Source of the DNA: a virus
DNA: 31,274 bases
Virus record (IMG/VR): IMGVR_UViG_3300009059_000042
Span: 1 to 31,274 of that record
Strand: one strand, 5' to 3'
The notes under the pieces are model-generated. The model had not been told where the DNA came from and ran no database searches. It saw only the letters and a program-made list of their open reading frames with translations. Position numbers and translations under genes: made by a program. Below are positions 1 to 10,015 of the stretch, one piece after another. Numbering within the stretch: position 1 is the stretch's first letter; each line of letters begins with the position of its first letter.

Positions 1-1
1 A

Positions 2-3000
2 GTCATGGAAGCTGCCAACTTCAACACTGAGCGTGAGAACGCATACAAAGAAACCATTGAAGCTAAAACCGATGGTGACTTTGTGGCTGGCCTTAAACGA
101 ATTGGCCGCGATGCAATCGACAGCGTTACCAACTCGACTATGGACGGTTCAACCCTCGCAGACGGGACATTGAATGCTCTTGGTTCCCTGCTTGCAGCTG
201 GTCCTTTGAGCAAAGGTGTTCGTGCCCTCGGTGGTGCAGTGTTGCCCACTGCTGTTAAGACAGCCGTTCCTGCAAGCACTGCTGCTGCAATCAGCAAGAC
301 AGCACCTGTGCTTACTTCTATTGGTGGTATCGAGGCTGGTGGCTCTTACCAGCAAGTCGTATCCGACATCATGGGCCGTGACCATGAAACGCTCATGGCT
401 GAGTCGCCAATGTACCGTGAACTCATTGGCCAGAATGTCAGCCAAGAAGACGCCAAAGCTGAAGTGGCAAACAAAACTGGTTTGCTGTCTGCTGCCATCA
501 CCTTCCCGGTTGCGGCTGCAACAGGTTCGCTTGTCAGCAAGTTTGAAGCAGCGCCCTTCGTAAACCAGGGGATTGCCAAAGCTGCCAGTACCTTACTTCG
601 TGAGCCAACTGAAGAAGCTATCCAAGGTGGTGCTTCCCAGCTGGCACAGAACTATGCCGAAACCCAAATCTCAAATGAAAACAAAGACTTGGCTGAAGGC
701 GTTGGCCGTCAAGTTGGTGAGGGTGCTCTCTACGGTCTAGGCATGACCGCAATCACCCAAGGTCCGGGTGCTGCTGTTCGTACCGGGGCTAAAACACTTG
801 CTGCTGCTGGCAGTGCAATTGGTGGCAGTCTGAGTGCCCGTGCTGACGCTGTACGTGAAGCAAACGAAGCTGCCTCCCCGATCTCTGACTCGGTTGTATT
901 TGAAGCCGCAACTGGTGCAGCAGCTAACGCAGAAGAAGCCAGTGCTGCTATGCGTGAGGCTGTGGCCACTTCGGAAGCTGCTCCAGAAGAGCAAGCAAAA
1001 GCCAACAGCTACATCGACAAGCTGGTATCCGCAGCTCGCTTTGATGAAGCAGAGCTGGCAAATCCCTATGTGCCTGAAGCAGCCCGTACTGCTCTCGTTG
1101 GTTCAAGCAGCCGTGTCGAAGCTGCTCAACGTCTGGTTGATGTCATTGATGCAATGGAAGACGGCTCGTCTGAACAACTCAGTGCAAGCTACGCTCTGCA
1201 ACAGATCATTGAGCCAATCAACAACATTCTGATGAGCGAAGAGTTCTCTGATGACGCTATCCCAGAGAACAGCCCAGCAGGCGCTATGCTGCGTGAATAC
1301 GATGGGATGATGGCATCGGCTATGGGTAGCCCCAAAGTCACTGCTGGCATGGCCCGTATCGCCCAGATCGCAGCCAAAGTAGCTGCTGAGCAAGTAGCCA
1401 ATCCTCCAGTGATCAATGATGAGACAGTCGCTACCCCTGAAGGTCAGCAGAACGTACAGAACACAATTGCCGTGGCTTCTATTGAGCCAGGCAAAGGTGA
1501 TTTGGGGACTGTGGAACAGGTGCTGTATCAGGTTTCCAAGGGCAACGTGACCGTCACCCCTGAACAAAAGGCTGCACTAGATACGACTGTTGCTCTGCTT
1601 CGTGCTGCACGTTCTGCTAGTGCGAAAGCAGAAAGTCTCGGACTCAATTCCCGTGAGGAACTTGTATCCCGGAATATTAAGACCGATGACGGTGAGAAGG
1701 GGAAATCTGCGGTGCAGTTTGCACAGGAAGTTATGTCTGCGTGGAAGGCGGGTAACCGTGATCTCGCAGCTGACACCCTGCTCCATCTCCGTGAATTTGC
1801 GGAGCACATGGGCAACAAGGTCAAAGCCCTTAATGCACATTTTGTTGCGGGCAATCCGCAAGCTCCAGGAATCGGTTATGACTCCCTTACCCCTGATCGT
1901 AGTTGGGTGTCGTCTAACACCCGTCTGTTTGTAAACACAGGCAACCAAAAGTCTATCGAAAAGGCTCAACGTATTGCCGGTGAAGCGGCTTTCGTGGCCG
2001 ACGTGCTTAATGGGTTGGCTGATGCCTTTCCCGATTTGAGTGTTGAACATATTGATGTTACTCCGCTGGATTCGGCACTGAACAAACCAGCTTCTGAGAT
2101 TTTCTCGGACTACAAAGCGGCTCGGCAGCGTTCGTCTGTTGCTGAGTCTGATGCTACCAGTACGGTTGTGCCGGAAGCACCTATTGTTGCTCAGGAAGAA
2201 GTGCAACCTGTCACAGCAGAAACTACCCAAGAAACCGTTGATACGGTGGTAGAACCTGTAACTGAAGTTGTCGATGCCCCGGCTGAGACTGTTGCTCCTG
2301 TAGCTACAGTAGCGCCTGCACCTGTGAAAGCACCCACCGTTGGTCAGGGACTGGCTGCACTTTTCCCTTATCTGGCTGGCAAGGTGAACTACTTCACCAA
2401 GTCGTTTACTCTGCCGGAAGAACCACGCACTCGTACCATTGGTACTGAAGCGCCACTTGCCTTTGTAAAACAAGCACTTAGCAGTTCGATGAACCAGGCT
2501 GTTCTACAAAAAACTGGCACGGACATTCCTGTTGGCGTGATCTCGGCGTACCAGGATTATCTAGGTCTGGGTGACAAGATGGTTTCTGCTTTGCAGAAGA
2601 ACCTTGGAAAATTCCTGACCGAGAAAGGTGTTGGTGAGCGATTCAAAAACGGTGTGGATGTGAACCGTTGGGTTGAAGGCAAAATCCTGAACATCACTGA
2701 AGAGGTAAATGGGAGTTTTGTTTACAACCAAGAATTGGTTGAAGGTGCTGTTCTTGCCGGCCTCCAGTGGCTGCTGACTGCTGATCAGCTTGGCTCCATT
2801 CTGGATCACACTGATGTGGCTGAAATCACCGGGCTGAACGAAGAAGTCATCTCTGAGGACTTGGTGACTGACTTCAACGAAGGCATGGCCTCCTTTGAAG
2901 CTGTGCAGTCTCTGGCTGCAAAGATCACAAATTACTGGGGTGTTACAGCTTCCCCGGATGGCCTGCGTGGCTACACCAAAGGCATTCCTGAAGTCATGGC

Positions 3001-6000
3001 TTCTGAGATTCTGCGTGTCTTTGCTGACAACGGTGCAGTGACGATTAAAAAAATTGCCCTGCCAAAAGTGGAAGGTGTTACCCCTAAAACCCCGGAACGT
3101 GTTGTTCCTATGGTGTTTGCTCGGGATACCAAAGACAGCGAAGGTTCCCCACTGTTGAAGTTTGTGGATGCCATTGAGCAGACAGTGATGCTGGAACCGG
3201 AAGAGACCTATTTCATTGGTGACGATGCAATCCCACCTGTCTCGCCTACTCAGATGCGCAACCCACTTGTGCAGAACACACCACAGCAGTTGGAAGCTAT
3301 TGAGAACGAACAGGCTACGCCGTACTACGTGGATACACGTATGGCTGCGTTGTACCAGTCGCTTGGTATGGACAAGGTGCTTGATTTGTTCGGGTTGGTT
3401 CCACCGGAACAAAAGACACTGAACATCAACCACGCTGCATCTGAAGATGGCAAATACCGTGGCATGGTTGCAGCTTTCCAGCACATGACTGGTTACCTTG
3501 ATTCTGTGTCGAACTACGCACGGAACAACGGCAAAGCTCTGGGTGAAACTGTCTTCCGTTACGGATTCAATATCAGCCGAGTTGGTCGTTTGCAGATGCT
3601 TGGTAAGTACAGCCCACAAGCCAACAAGATGGTTCGTGAGTTGTTCATGCCTACTCGCACCACTCTCGATATGAACCAAGGGAAAAGCCGTAAGCTGTTT
3701 ATGCTTGCTGCTGCACAGGCTCTTGATATCAAAGTGCACAAAAAAGACACCAATGCTGCAATTGCTGAAGCAGAGCTGCTTGTGTCTGGTTCTTTGGCTC
3801 CAGCTATTGAAGCTCTGTCTGGCTTCTTTGGTAGCTTTGCTGAGCCGGTTGACGCGAATGTCCCAGTTATCGAAGCAAGCCCTGAGCTGAATGGCACCAT
3901 CAAAAAAGCATTTGCTGATGCTGGTGTTCCGCTGACTCCAGCTGCTTTGCATGTAATCACTGAACTTGCTTGGCTGGGAAAACTGACGCCAACACAGAAA
4001 GCAACATTCACTACCAACTTGTATCTAGAAGCGGACGGCATTACCAACGGGCCAATCAATGCCATGATGCTGTTTGCTTCTGGGATGTTTACAACCAGCT
4101 GGCTGAAGAACATGGCCAAAGGTGGTCTGTTTGTTAATCGTGGTCCAATGACTGCGAACGAACAGTACAGCCAGTACGACAAGAAAGACTTGTACCAGGC
4201 CACTACTGACGTACTCCAAGAGCAGGTAAATACCCTGCGTGAATCTCTGGGTAATGATCCTGTCATGAGTAAGCACCTCAATGAGTTGCTGTCGCTGATG
4301 GATTCTTTGCTGCCTACTCTGAGCTTTGATGGAACCAACTTGGTTCTTGATCGTGGCATTACCAAAAACCCACTGACCATTACGATTTACGGTTCTGGGG
4401 CTACTGGTATTGCTGCCAAGCTAACCAAAGCACTGGCTGACTCGATGTACGAAAAGATGTCTCTGTTGGCTCAAGCTCGCATTGATAATCCATCCATCTC
4501 GTTGGCTGATGCCGTGTTCAACGGGGATGAAGTGCAGGCCAAGAAATTCACTTCGGCTCTGTATCGAATTGGTAATTACAAAGTCTCGTTGGACAAGAAG
4601 AAGCTTGTTCTTGAAAAAGTAGCTACTTCCCGTAATGACGGGGTTGATCCTCAAACTTACACACTGACACCGGCTGAGTTCAGCAACATTCAGTCGAGCA
4701 TGCTGCACCTGTTTGTTCAGCCAATGCGTAATGCAATTGAGCAGACTGTCGGTGCAGCAACTATGGAATCTGCTGTGCTTCTTCGTCAGGCCACACAGGT
4801 TCAGTCGATCATTCTGGAACAACTGTTCAAAGATCAAGTTGCTGCTGAGATGGCTCGTAAAGCTAAGACTGACAGTGATTGGACTAAGACAGAGTTCCTC
4901 AGTGATAAAGAGCTGAAGCGCATCTACAAAAAATTGGAGCGTTTCTCTCCTCTGATCAAAACCCCACACCAGACTTTTTACGTTGCTGGTTCCAGTTCTG
5001 TGGATGTGAACGCCTCCCAGTCTTCCCGTGCATTGGACGGCTCTTTCCGTACTGACGCATTCATTCATGGGCCTAAGAATGCTGGCGTGTCGGGCATTCC
5101 TTTCCTGAACATCGGGGCAGGTGATGCGAACATGATGCAGATTGCATCCACCATGAATGGTGCACCTGATCGCACTCTCAAAATCTTTGACGGTGTGCAT
5201 TTGCCCCTGGACCTGATTCAGGATGGTAGCGTCAAGATGAACGAGGCTGTTTGGGAAACCTGGATGGGCAACCCAATGCAGGCAGTGGCTGACAGCTATG
5301 TTGCCTTTATGAAAGAGGCACCATTGACCGGGTACACCGATGCAACTCGTAGTGCATTGGTTCGTGCGTTGTTCCCACCGTCTATGTGGAAGAAGCCGGT
5401 TCCTGATGCTGAGATTGTTGCTGGCATGCAGAACCTGGTAGGCAAGCTGACAACAGCGGCAGAAAGCATTGAAGCCCGTCATCGTGTTATGGCCAAGGTG
5501 GAAACCTCTGTTGACCAGATGGCTGCTGGTGCCTCTCCTTATTTCAAAGCAGGTGAGATTGCCCTTACCGGGATGTCAAATGAGGAAGTGACCTCAGAGT
5601 TGAATGCCCTTTACCAAGAAGAGTTGGCTGAGCTTCGTAAAAACAAAGCACCTTCTGGTGATTCCACTGCTGCTATTTTGCAGGTTGCTCAGAAGCACGA
5701 GAGCGGTGCTTTTGTTATGCACAGCAGTGACTTGAAGCAATTCAGCAAAGCAACAACATTCCCAGCTGACCAGCAGAAAGTCTTGGATGAGGTTACGAAA
5801 TCTCTGGCTGCTGACGGCTACAAGATTGTGTTTGGTAACCCGCTGAAAGTGAACGAGTACATCAAAGCCACAGGTGCTGCTGGTGCTCAAGGTAGTGCTA
5901 TTCCAGCCGGTGAGATCAAGGGCTTCACCAACGTGGGTGAGAAAACAATCTACCTGTTCAACCCATCAACTGAGACTTTGATCCATGAGTTGATTCACGC

Positions 6001-9000
6001 TTCTACCTTTGAAAAGGTGTTGGCGTACTACAACAAGCAGCCTATGGGCACTGTAGAAAAAGAATCGGTACAGCGTATCGAGTCGATGATGAAACAGTTC
6101 CTGGCCATGGAAGACAACTTGGATCAGCCTAATCAGCAGCTGGCCCAGTCGTACACCGACACCGTTTCTGCCATCAAGGGCTACCTGAACAATGCTTCGC
6201 TTCCTGGTTCTGTGGCCAAAGCCGGTGCACTGAACGAGTTCATGGCTTGGTCTCTGTCCAATGAAAGTCTGATCCGTTTGGGTCAGCGGACCATGCTGGA
6301 CAAAATGGCCCGCATTGCTCGTGAGGTTGTGAAAGCCATTAAGGCCATCTTCTTCAAAAAAGAAAATGCCCCTTATGTTGGTAATGACCTGTTCAGCAAC
6401 TTGCTGTTCAACACTGCCGTTGTTATGCGAGGCAACCCAACGACTGCACAGCGTATGGCAAGCAGCGTGCTTTATCAGAACAGCCAGTACGGCCAAGATC
6501 AGCGTTTGACTGATGTGGGTGTGGCTTACCAGACACTGATTGGTCGATACCTGAACGCACCTATCCGAGCTGGTGAAGTGGCTCCACGGGATGCCGTTGA
6601 TAAAGGGATTATGGCTGGCCTGAACATCGGTAAGTCTTTCCAGGCTCGTGGCTTTAGCATGACCCAGCAAGAAGCCCATGTGTTTGAGAACATCATCACT
6701 GCTCTGGCTACAGAAGCAGCTATTGATCCAAACGCAATGGCCACTGCACAGCAGCTTTATTCTTGGGTAACCAAGCAGCTGACTGTTGAGCATTTCATGG
6801 ATGACGCAGACAGCCTGAACCCGGCTACCCGGTATTACGCTCAGGAAAAGTTCAACAGCATCATGGGTAAAAACCTTGTCGAGAATGACTTGGCTGGTCG
6901 CTCCAGTCTGCTGCCTGCTTTCCTCGCATTGGCTACTGTGAACGCTGAGTTCCGTTCTGTGCTGTCCGGTATGAAGCTGCCTAAAACAGCAAAGGATACT
7001 TCTGGTGGTCTTGATGCTCTGCTGACCAATGCTGGTAACGCTGCAATGGATAGCCTCTCCAGCCGTTTGGCTGGCATCAAGAAAGGTGACATCACCGTCG
7101 ATGCTGCCATTGATGCCCTTAACCAACGCATTGCCGATCAGGTACAGAACAACGAAACCTTCATTGACCAGTTTGCTCAGACCACTGGACGTGGTGTTGA
7201 CCGTGCAAACGAAATCGTCATAGAGGGTATGACCAAGTTGGCAGATGCTGCTTATGAGAAAGGTGCTGACCTCAACAAAGCAGAGAACAACACGATTACT
7301 CGTGCTGTTGGTGCAAGTGCTCAGGCGATTGGCATGATCCTTTCTGAAGAGCGTGGTGCTCTTGCAGCACAGGGTTTGACTGAGGCCATGAACAAAGTGA
7401 ATGGCTGGGCACCGGTGCGTTCTTTGCTGAATGACCTGGTAGGCCGTACCGACTCAAACGCCAAGATTTACGACATGATCAAAGGCGTTCGTTCTGTGAT
7501 TCAGCAGGCACGTCAGCAATTCCGGGAAGACCTGCCGACTCTGATTGCCGACAAGTTCACCCGTTCTTTGAGCAAAAAAGAATGGTCCAGCCTGTTCCGT
7601 GGTATGGGTAAAACTGACTTGGCCGTTCTGCGTGCGTATTTCGATAACAACGCCATCCGTAAAATGCTGACTGATGAACAGGATTTGGCTGCAAAAATCA
7701 CTACCTTGGAGAACTACATTCAGGGCATTGATCCAGCCAACTACGCCACTTACCAACGCAAGATGGTGCAGCTGGCCAAGTACATGAACACTGGTGTGGC
7801 CGGCCAGTACCTGCTGCGAAATGCTGAAGCCATCTCCATGCTTATTGGGCAGGAGATTCAAGGCACCTTCCAACCGAAGGATGCAACCTTTGTTGCTTCG
7901 ATTGACCAGCTGGTGACTATGTACAGCCTGCAAGACTTGGCAGTTGAAGACAAAGCTGTCTTGGCTCAATTGGCTAAAGACGAAACCGTGGGTATGGATT
8001 TTGCATTGGATTATCTGGTTGGCCAGCGTAAAGAAGAAGTGAGCAAGGCAACTCCCCGTGCTCGACTGAACGCTTTCAAAGGTCACATTCCAAGTGAACC
8101 TGCTAGCTCGCTGTCGATGGTTGTTGCCGACGACAAAGACTTTGCAAAGCTACGTGGCAAGAGCTACGTGCGTGTCGGTGATTACGTTGGCTCTAAAGCT
8201 GAAAAGAGCAAATTCAAAAAGGGCTACTACTTTGCCCCTGTAGCTGCCCGTGCCACCTTTGAGCAAGGCATCATGCAGAACGTCCGTACATCTGTGTCTG
8301 GTGTGGATGCAGTGACTGGCTACAGTAATTTGGCCACTGCTGGCCGTGTCACATCGCCAGTGATGCTGAAGCGCTTTGCTACTGCCATGCTCAAGGACAA
8401 CACCGAAGCAGAAAGCCTGATGCCTGTTTTTGGTGAAAACGGTGAGCTTGTCGCTGTAGAGCGTGCTCTTGATCCAGTGATGATGGAACGCATGCAGGGT
8501 GAAACCAGCCTGGCTGTCTCTATCGGCATCTGGCGTGGTCGTCAGCACGAGGAGTCGATTGCTGGTATCTACAACAAGGCTTTGGTTGATGCTCAATACG
8601 AAATGTACAGCAAGGACATTGCCGAAGATGCAAGCAAGCAGGATCAGTACGTTGATCTGTTTGGCTCAAATCTTGATCCTGTTGTGGCTGATGCAGTGTC
8701 GTTGCTGACACCGGAAACTCGTGCCCACATCCAAAGCGTATTTGGCAGCGAATACTATGTCCGCAAAGATATGTTGGAAGACGCAATGGGTTACCGTTCT
8801 GCTTCCATCGGTGATGCCTGGACTGGCAACACTCGTTGGTCGCCTGAAACTCAGAAGGCAGTTCAAAATTTGGCAATCAGTGCCTTTGGAAATAAGGCAT
8901 ATCAGTACCTCACTAATGCTGAGCGAATCACTAATAACTTGGTGAGCGACATGCGGGTGCTGATTGTTGTTAAGTCGGTGGTTGTTCCTGTTGCCAACTT

Positions 9001-9826
9001 GATGTCCAACGTCTTCCAGTTGGTTGGCCGTGGTGTGCCACTGGCGAATATCGTCCGTGGTATGCCCAAGAAAACAGCTGAGATTGACGCTTATGTGAAG
9101 AGCCGTCTGCGCATGATTGAGGCAGAAGCTGAATTGCGTGCTGCTGTAGGCAAACCAATTGCCGAACGCCGACTGCAAGCAGAGATTCGTTCGATCACTG
9201 ACAGCCACAAACGTATGAGCATTTGGCCTTTGATCCAGGCTGGTGAGTTCAGCTCCATTTCGGATGCTGGTGTAAGCCGCGATGAGATCATGCTGAGTGA
9301 AGGGCGCTTGCACGCTTACATTGAGAATGCGGTAAACAAGTTGCCACAGCCTCTGGGTACGCTTGGTCGTTACGCCTTGATCACCAAGGACACTGCCTTG
9401 TTCCAGGGTCTTCAGAAAGCGGTGGAGTACGGTGACTTCCTAGGTAAAGCTCTGCTGTACGATGATCTGGTCAAGCGTCAGGGTAAGTCCAAGGAATATG
9501 CACTGGGACGAATTACTGAGGAATTTGTGAACTATGATCGTCTGTCCGGTCGTTTCCGGGCAACGCTGGAGAACCTTGGTCTCCTTTGGTTCTACAACTT
9601 CAAAATCCGTTCTACGAAGGTGGCGTTGTCAATGATCCGCAACAACCCCGTACACGCTCTGATTGCAGGCGCAGCACCTGCTCCTAGTTTGTTTGGGTCA
9701 GTGGGTCTACCGACTACCGATAACATCTTCAGCAAGCTGGTTGACGGCTCCCTGGACTACTCCATTGGTCCTGGCCAAGGCTTGAGTGCTCCAGAATTGA
9801 ACCCATGGATGAATTTGGTTCAATAA
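2..9826 (+). CDS. Giant virion-encapsidated RNA polymerase (N4 vRNAP/gp50-like), 5' end cut by window edge
   Basis: This protein is a single-subunit T7-like RNA polymerase embedded in a giant virion protein that, in N4, is injected with the genome and transcribes early genes. Counting from the ATG at base 5, the TxxGR-like motif is SRVGR (1191-1195), motif A is DGITNG with D1344, motif B is RGITK...Y with R1450, K1454 and Y1462, and motif C is FDGVHLP with D1729. The R/K/Y spacing (+4, +8) equals my recollection of N4 (R666, K670, Y678). The first 280 residues are rich in Gly/Ala hydrophobic stretches, followed by a Pro/Val/Glu linker near 720-780. An HELIH motif (1994-1998), with a candidate third ligand E2078, suggests a zincin domain after the polymerase. 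The frame is open upstream of the ATG and no ribosome site is visible, so the true start is probably outside the window; 3273 residues are visible against about 3500 in N4. Confidence 0.93.
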   Translation, partial: VMEAANFNTERENAYKETIEAKTDGDFVAGLKRIGRDAIDSVTNSTMDGSTLADGTLNALGSLLAAGPLSKGVRALGGAVLPTAVKTAVPASTAAAISKTAPVLTSIGGIEAGGSYQQVVSDIMGRDHETLMAESPMYRELIGQNVSQEDAKAEVANKTGLLSAAITFPVAAATGSLVSKFEAAPFVNQGIAKAASTLLREPTEEAIQGGASQLAQNYAETQISNENKDLAEGVGRQVGEGALYGLGMTAITQGPGAAVRTGAKTLAAAGSAIGGSLSARADAVREANEAASPISDSVVFEAATGAAANAEEASAAMREAVATSEAAPEEQAKANSYIDKLVSAARFDEAELANPYVPEAARTALVGSSSRVEAAQRLVDVIDAMEDGSSEQLSASYALQQIIEPINNILMSEEFSDDAIPENSPAGAMLREYDGMMASAMGSPKVTAGMARIAQIAAKVAAEQVANPPVINDETVATPEGQQNVQNTIAVASIEPGKGDLGTVEQVLYQVSKGNVTVTPEQKAALDTTVALLRAARSASAKAESLGLNSREELVSRNIKTDDGEKGKSAVQFAQEVMSAWKAGNRDLAADTLLHLREFAEHMGNKVKALNAHFVAGNPQAPGIGYDSLTPDRSWVSSNTRLFVNTGNQKSIEKAQRIAGEAAFVADVLNGLADAFPDLSVEHIDVTPLDSALNKPASEIFSDYKAARQRSSVAESDATSTVVPEAPIVAQEEVQPVTAETTQETVDTVVEPVTEVVDAPAETVAPVATVAPAPVKAPTVGQGLAALFPYLAGKVNYFTKSFTLPEEPRTRTIGTEAPLAFVKQALSSSMNQAVLQKTGTDIPVGVISAYQDYLGLGDKMVSALQKNLGKFLTEKGVGERFKNGVDVNRWVEGKILNITEEVNGSFVYNQELVEGAVLAGLQWLLTADQLGSILDHTDVAEITGLNEEVISEDLVTDFNEGMASFEAVQSLAAKITNYWGVTASPDGLRGYTKGIPEVMASEILRVFADNGAVTIKKIALPKVEGVTPKTPERVVPMVFARDTKDSEGSPLLKFVDAIEQTVMLEPEETYFIGDDAIPPVSPTQMRNPLVQNTPQQLEAIENEQATPYYVDTRMAALYQSLGMDKVLDLFGLVPPEQKTLNINHAASEDGKYRGMVAAFQHMTGYLDSVSNYARNNGKALGETVFRYGFNISRVGRLQMLGKYSPQANKMVRELFMPTRTTLDMNQGKSRKLFMLAAAQALDIKVHKKDTNAAIAEAELLVSGSLAPAIEALSGFFGSFAEPVDANVPVIEASPELNGTIKKAFADAGVPLTPAALHVITELAWLGKLTPTQKATFTTNLYLEADGITNGPINAMMLFASGMFTTSWLKNMAKGGLFVNRGPMTANEQYSQYDKKDLYQATTDVLQEQVNTLRESLGNDPVMSKHLNELLSLMDSLLPTLSFDGTNLVLDRGITKNPLTITIYGSGATGIAAKLTKALADSMYEKMSLLAQARIDNPSISLADAVFNGDEVQAKKFTSALYRIGNYKVSLDKKKLVLEKVATSRNDGVDPQTYTLTPAEFSNIQSSMLHLFVQPMRNAIEQTVGAATMESAVLLRQATQVQSIILEQLFKDQVAAEMARKAKTDSDWTKTEFLSDKELKRIYKKLERFSPLIKTPHQTFYVAGSSSVDVNASQSSRALDGSFRTDAFIHGPKNAGVSGIPFLNIGAGDANMMQIASTMNGAPDRTLKIFDGVHLPLDLIQDGSVKMNEAVWETWMGNPMQAVADSYVAFMKEAPLTGYTDATRSALVRALFPPSMWKKPVPDAEIVAGMQNLVGKLTTAAESIEARHRVMAKVETSVDQMAAGASPYFKAGEIALTGMSNEEVTSELNALYQEELAELRKNKAPSGDSTAAILQVAQKHESGAFVMHSSDLKQFSKATTFPADQQKVLDEVTKSLAADGYKIVFGNPLKVNEYIKATGAAGAQGSAIPAGEIKGFTNVGEKTIYLFNPSTETLIHELIHASTFEKVLAYYNKQPMGTVEKESVQRIESMMKQFLAMEDNLDQPNQQLAQSYTDTVSAIKGYLNNASLPGSVAKAGALNEFMAWSLSNESLIRLGQRTMLDKMARIAREVVKAIKAIFFKKENAPYVGNDLFSNLLFNTAVVMRGNPTTAQRMASSVLYQNSQYGQDQRLTDVGVAYQTLIGRYLNAPIRAGEVAPRDAVDKGIMAGLNIGKSFQARGFSMTQQEAHVFENIITALATEAAIDPNAMATAQQLYSWVTKQLTVEHFMDDADSLNPATRYYAQEKFNSIMGKNLVENDLAGRSSLLPAFLALATVNAEFRSVLSGMKLPKTAKDTSGGLDALLTNAGNAAMDSLSSRLAGIKKGDITVDAAIDALNQRIADQVQNNETFIDQFAQTTGRGVDRANEIVIEGMTKLADAAYEKGADLNKAENNTITRAVGASAQAIGMILSEERGALAAQGLTEAMNKVNGWAPVRSLLNDLVGRTDSNAKIYDMIKGVRSVIQQARQQFREDLPTLIADKFTRSLSKKEWSSLFRGMGKTDLAVLRAYFDNNAIRKMLTDEQDLAAKITTLENYIQGIDPANYATYQRKMVQLAKYMNTGVAGQYLLRNAEAISMLIGQEIQGTFQPKDATFVASIDQLVTMYSLQDLAVEDKAVLAQLAKDETVGMDFALDYLVGQRKEEVSKATPRARLNAFKGHIPSEPASSLSMVVADDKDFAKLRGKSYVRVGDYVGSKAEKSKFKKGYYFAPVAARATFEQGIMQNVRTSVSGVDAVTGYSNLATAGRVTSPVMLKRFATAMLKDNTEAESLMPVFGENGELVAVERALDPVMMERMQGETSLAVSIGIWRGRQHEESIAGIYNKALVDAQYEMYSKDIAEDASKQDQYVDLFGSNLDPVVADAVSLLTPETRAHIQSVFGSEYYVRKDMLEDAMGYRSASIGDAWTGNTRWSPETQKAVQNLAISAFGNKAYQYLTNAERITNNLVSDMRVLIVVKSVVVPVANLMSNVFQLVGRGVPLANIVRGMPKKTAEIDAYVKSRLRMIEAEAELRAAVGKPIAERRLQAEIRSITDSHKRMSIWPLIQAGEFSSISDAGVSRDEIMLSEGRLHAYIENAVNKLPQPLGTLGRYALITKDTALFQGLQKAVEYGDFLGKALLYDDLVKRQGKSKEYALGRITEEFVNYDRLSGRFRATLENLGLLWFYNFKIRSTKVALSMIRNNPVHALIAGAAPAPSLFGSVGLPTTDNIFSKLVDGSLDYSIGPGQGLSAPELNPWMNLVQ

Positions 9827-9827
9827 A

Positions 9828-9852
9828 ATAAGCCCCCGTCATGGGGGCTTAT
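9828..9852. terminator. Bidirectional terminator between convergent vRNAP and replication genes
   Basis: A perfect 10-bp stem (ATAAGCCCCC at 9828-9837 with GGGGGCTTAT at 9843-9852) closes a 5-nt loop. It begins one base after the vRNAP stop codon. Read on the minus strand it is followed by TTATTTTATT, so it should stop the leftward operon; on the plus strand no U-run follows. The stop codon of the 58-aa gene lies in its loop. Confidence 0.85.
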
Positions 9853-10015
9853 CGTCATTGTCTGATGGGAAATCAACGTCCCGGTATAGCCAGGCTAGAA
9901 ATCCCACCACAATTACAACTGCTATCGCAGGCGCTGCTGAAATGATGGCTGCTGTTGTCGCACCAACCATCAGGACAACAAGGAACCCTCGAAGCAGGAT
10001 TCCTTGCAACGTCAT
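9839..10015 (-). CDS. Small two-helix membrane protein (58 aa)
   Basis: A 58-residue frame starts at an ATG that overlaps the TAA of the upstream gene (TAATG), typical of translational coupling; no separate strong ribosome site is visible. Residues about 5-18 (GILLRGFLVVLMVG) and 22-44 (AAIISAAPAIAVVIVVGFLAWLY, in two parts around P29) are hydrophobic. A single Arg (R45) and an acidic, Lys-containing tail (DVDFPSDNDDK) follow, so it is probably an inner-membrane protein with the acidic tail on one face. It is the last gene of the leftward operon, and its TGA lies inside the terminator loop. It could be a holin-like or host membrane-modifying peptide, but nothing in the sequence proves this. 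Confidence 0.65.
   Translation of the reverse strand: MTLQGILLRGFLVVLMVGATTAAIISAAPAIAVVIVVGFLAWLYRDVDFPSDNDDKPP

Noticed and set aside
1577-2473. Long antisense frames inside the vRNAP gene (also at 2561-3952, 4421-5482 and 5966-7126)
   Set aside because: They are shadows of the vRNAP codon pattern, with no ribosome sites and no domain patterns.
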